A DNA stretch of 61,512 bases. Source: Ichthyophonus hoferi. Taxonomy: Eukaryota; Opisthokonta; Ichthyosporea; Ichthyophonida; Ichthyophonidae. Shown here one piece after another: positions 58,000-61,512 of this stretch. The DNA is taken from NCBI GenBank assembly GCA_002751075.1, contig NAOQ01000160.1, forward strand, positions 12,923 through 74,434, in the 5' to 3' direction. Below the pieces are notes generated by a model. The model was not told where the DNA came from. It searched no databases and saw only the letters and a program-made list of their open reading frames with translations. Positions within the stretch are counted from its first letter, which is position 1; each line of letters begins with the position of its first letter. The position numbers were made by a program, and so were the translations under genes.

Positions 58000-58170
58000 C
58001 CTTGGAAATAATTCTTGAAGGTCAAGGAGAAAAAATGGTGTACAAAAAAAACACATGCAGGAACTGGAAATAATGAAAAATTGGTAATGTATAACAATAT
58101 ATTCCAAGAAGAGAATAATTCCTGAAGGTCAAGGAGAAAAAACAGTCGTTAAAAATTGCAAAGCTATAGC
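58000..58170 (+). repeat. Direct duplication of a coding-like segment
   Basis: AATTCTTGAAGGTCAAGGAG at about 58009 and AATTCCTGAAGGTCAAGGAG at about 58113, each followed by AAAAA. In one frame they read ILEGQGEKMVYKN and IPEGQGEKTVVKN. About 104 bp apart. Differences are mostly conservative at protein level. Confidence 0.6.
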
Positions 58171-58909
58171 AACACTTGGAGTTTAATGATAATATGAAAT
58201 GATGTGGATGTCATTTACATACTATCGTATGATGATGAACTGGGGCTCTCTCTCGGACAACTAAGCGCTTACATCGCAGGCCACTGCATTTTAAAGATAA
58301 TCAATTACTGATTTTTGCAATATATACTTTTAAATACTAGTTAGTATGACTAGTGAAGTGACATTATCTAGAATAGACATACTTCCTATCATTATATATA
58401 TATATATATATACTACATGCTTTGTATATAATAAGTAGGTTTAAAGTAATTAAAACTATAGTCAGAAAATTCTCTAGGTTAGAACACGTATACATGCAAA
58501 TAGACATTAACGTATGTACGTATAATAATTGAGGAAAAATTATAATGCATAATTTATCGCATTAAAAATAGGGAGATTTATTCTTATCATAAAATGTTAA
58601 GCGATATACGGTTCACCCAATTGGGCCAATTAATCAATACATAAATAGATTATAGTTACCCATCATAGTCGATAGGAAGTTATTTTCTAAACTATTGGTT
58701 TATGAACCAGTAGCCTAAACACAAACAAATAAAAACTTCATATATGTACTTAATGGATGTTTAACCATTATTGTATATATAATAACTTCTTAAAACCAAA
58801 ACAGTAATAAAGGTATTATTATTGTTTGCTATCATAGTTTTCAATTGTCAATATATGCTTAACGTCTTTTTGGAAATATTTTTTACTTGTTTTATGATTT
58901 ATTTATATT

Positions 58910-59270
58910 ATGTCTTTTGATTCTAAAGTGATAGAAACTTATCTTCAGGTTTCTTTACTAAAAGACCAACCAGTTAAGCTTGGTATAGTCAAACAAATAG
59001 AGAATACTTGTGTAGTGTCCATCTACAATCACATTAGTTTAGATTATAGCTATAACTCATATTACAGGTTGCAAGGTAAGAAGTCTAAAGTATCTCTAAA
59101 TTCAGAACAATAGTGTGACCTACAATTAGAACTTACAAAGACTTTAGCGTGTCCTTAATTTATTGATAACTATATGGACCAACTAGAACAAGACACAGGT
59201 ACACTGTATGTCAAGTAGAACTCAGTACAACAGATATTACTTCTATTTCTAATATATAGTTATCGGTATA
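58910..59270 (+). CDS. Coding fragment 5' of family 1 copy D
   Basis: Begins MSFDSKVIETYLQVSLLKDQ, continuing with a Tyr-rich stretch and LQGKKSKVSL. Words downstream match the fragments at 55.6 kb and 21.7 kb. It lies immediately before family 1 copy D, as the 21.1-21.8 kb coding region lies before copy A. Class unknown; looks broken. Confidence 0.4.
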
Positions 59271-59306
59271 TTTATATATTTGATAAAAATAATTATTAAA
59301 ACACGA

Positions 59307-59720
59307 ATATTTAATTAATTTAAGTATCTCTCTATACAGTTGTAATTATTTAATAATATTAGCAAATACTATTCCGTATATAGTTTGGAAAAAAGGTTGG
59401 TGCGTTCTATTGCTGTGAAGTGTCAATTTAGTTGATGAATCAAATTGAACCAGCCAATGGCAGAGGTCTCACAACTATATATATACTAAGCAGTCTCAAA
59501 TATTGTATTTTGGGTACCAGGTAACTCATAGCCTAGGCATCCTGCTTAAGACAAGTCCCGCTGACTTGCTTAATAGTAAAATTGTGTCTTAGTATAGTTT
59601 TGTTCCGTTCATACAGAGGCACACGTTTAAACACACCGTAATTGGATATTACCTCTTCTTCTAAACGAATACAGGTCACGGTGGTGTTCTTGTCCATTAA
59701 TAATTTTCCTATTAAAGATT
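59307..59720 (+). repeat. Repeat family 1, copy D
   Basis: ATATTTAATTAATTTAAGTA, TTGAACCAGCCAATGGCAGA, CCCGCTGACTTGCTTAATAG and CTTCTAAACGAATACAGGTC. Complete but diverged. Confidence 0.8.
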
Positions 59721-60540
59721 ATGTGATTATATAGTTTACCAGGATATATTATATATTTTATGATATTGCAGGATCTTGTGTTACATTATATTTGTTTTCA
59801 TCTATAGTATATTGCACTATATTTAGTTACGTTATGTTGCATTATGTTATTATCATGTTATGATATGTTATGGTATGTTATATGTTATTTATAGTACATT
59901 ATGTTATATTATTTTGCGTTATATGATGCCATATAAACCTGATCAAATCTAATTGAGGTAATTTAACCCAACTCTTGGGCCATTTCAGTGTCATGTATAT
60001 GACATATCATATTATATCATACTATATCATATACGTTATCATGTATAGTGGGATTATTCATGTTTCAATATTAAACTAAATTAAGCTAAGTTATTTAAAT
60101 TTTTATAATAATTTAATTTCATTTATTGTACTTTATTATATTATTTTATATTATATTCAAATATATTAAATTGTATTTTATATTTTTATATTATATCAGA
60201 CTAGGTCATACCATATCTTACTATATTTTTATAAATATCATATAGTATGATATTGTATGATATGCCCAAATTTGACAATAAAATTTTGAAAATCAAGAAA
60301 TTTTCCAATGCATACTATATATTATATTTGAATATAATTTATTATATTATGTAGTGTAATATAATATAACAGTATAATATATAGCATAATATAATATATT
60401 AAGATTTTAAGTAGTTCTCTTTTTAATCAACACAATGGTTTTGCTACAAAATGATATGGTAAAGAGATTTTCTGTGTTGTTGCTAGGCATTTTTCTAGGC
60501 ATGAATGTATTTATATTGATGCATGTATGTATTTAAGTAT
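59721..60540. other. AT-rich intergenic with ATATT/TTATG arrays
   Basis: TTATGTTA-type repeats (59820-59930) and ATCATAT arrays (60000-60260). No gene recognised. Confidence 0.6.
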
Positions 60541-61020
60541 AGGTGTAGTTAGGTAGGTAGGTAGGTAGGTAGGTATAGATTTGTGTATATGTGCATGTAT
60601 ATATATGTACGCATGTATGTCTATATGTATGCATGTGTTTGTATGTATCTATGCATCTATTTATATATGTATGTTTTTATATGGATGCATGCATGTGTGT
60701 ATGTATGTGTACATCTCTCTCTGTGTGTATGCTTGTATTTCTGTATATTTGCATATATGTATGTATGCATGTGTGTATACAAGTATATATATATATATGT
60801 TTGTGTTTATGTATGTATGTATGTATGTACGTACGTATGTATACTTATATATATATATATGTTTTTATGTGTGTATGCATGTATATACGTGTGTATGTAT
60901 GTACATATGCATGAATGTATATGTATATAGGTATGCATGTATGTATATATATATGTGTGAGCATATCTGTATGTATGTATGCTTTTATATATGTATATAT
61001 GCATATGTATATAATACATA
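60541..61020. repeat. (TATG)n/(TAGG)n microsatellite island
   Basis: About 480 bp of ATGT-type tetramers with (TAGG)6 at 60550-60575. Long overlapping frames rich in Met/Tyr/Val/Cys arise because the 4-bp period avoids stops in three frames. Not coding. Confidence 0.95.
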
Positions 61021-61512
61021 TATTGTATATTTGTCTATGTTATGGTATATACTATGTTGTGGTTACTGTTTTACTATTGTCTTTACATAATGTTATCATA
61101 GAATTGATTCTATGAGGTATATAGGGTATATTATATTATGTATTTCTATATTCTAAAATTAATTAATTAATTAATCTTCACTACAACTGATTACCACTAA
61201 TTAACTATCATTGACTCTTGACTCTCATTGGCATGCCCATTCAAATGTCTGAAAATATAATGAAAGAATTGTTGCATTAACCTACTGGTCCTAACTTTAA
61301 AACTTATGCCTAGTTTCTGGTGGAGATGGGGAAAATATTTGAGAACAATCGTGACCAAGGCTCACTTTTCTTCACTTTAAAGAGAGGTAGGGATTAGTTT
61401 AGATGGGTTTTAAATTGGAATGTGATTGGTCTAGTATAGTATATAAGATATGATAGGATGAGATATAAGATAATATGATATAATATGATATAATTTGATA
61501 CAATCCATACTA
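61021..61512. other. Window end, no gene recognised
   Basis: AT-rich sequence with (TTAA)n near 61158 and a GATATAATAT run at the end. An exon of a neighbouring gene could be present but nothing is supported. Confidence 0.4.

Noticed and set aside
1-61512. CRISPR array
   Set aside because: Tandem repeats have no unique spacers and the DNA is intron-bearing eukaryotic.
1-61512. tRNA genes
   Set aside because: Searched by eye for a GGTTCGANTCC B box on both strands with a partner A box; none found. A covariance search would be decisive.

Overview
The window is an AT-rich eukaryotic nuclear segment with short exons split by GT-AG introns of about 100-1,200 bp. It is crowded with tri-, tetra- and pentanucleotide repeats. 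The gene set (an AGAP-type PH/ArfGAP/ankyrin protein, SNAPC3, a CYHR1/ZTRAF1-like protein, V-ATPase c'', a BAP31-like protein and a rhomboid) fits an animal or close unicellular holozoan relative. I cannot name the species. Two runs of N (17333-17997 and 47202-47602) are each flanked by perfect direct copies of about 100 bp, so both look like scaffolding artefacts.

Layout: 305-5243 (+) 3' part of a CYHR1/ZTRAF1-like TRAF-zinc-finger gene; 5244-9060 old interspersed repeats; 9061-12825 (-) ATP6V0B, with duplicated copies of its first exon; 12826-14841 repeats and a 42-bp minisatellite; 14842-20040 (+) SNAPC3; 20041-24772 a possible mobile-element ORF, repeats and unassigned DNA; 24773-43342 (+) a 31-exon AGAP gene that I could read in one continuous frame (1,430 codons); 43343-46395 repeats and a palindromic promoter-like site; 46396-49187 (+) a short BAP31-like gene; 49188-51189 repeats; 51190-52992 (-) rhomboid protease; 52993-61512 nested unidentified repeats with small ORFs, ending in a long TATG island. 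Exon coordinates come from splice sites and phase; every internal junction in these six gene models keeps frame.

The most unusual locus is the AGAP gene. Its insert between the two PH halves carries a tandemly duplicated exon-plus-intron unit: three closely related intact copies, one decayed copy in which coding sequence seems to have become a splice acceptor, and two more distant copies upstream. The same protein has lysine where the ArfGAP catalytic arginine should be and a degenerate GTPase-like domain, so it looks like a scaffold or pseudoenzyme. A second duplication of the same kind is seen at the first exon of ATP6V0B.

The genes appear to be unrelated housekeeping functions: V-ATPase proton pumping, snRNA gene transcription, Arf/endosome scaffolding, ER membrane sorting and intramembrane proteolysis. 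I see no operon-like or functional cluster. At least six interspersed repeat families recur across the window; one has inverted-repeat arms like a MITE, and one lies just 3' of small coding fragments.
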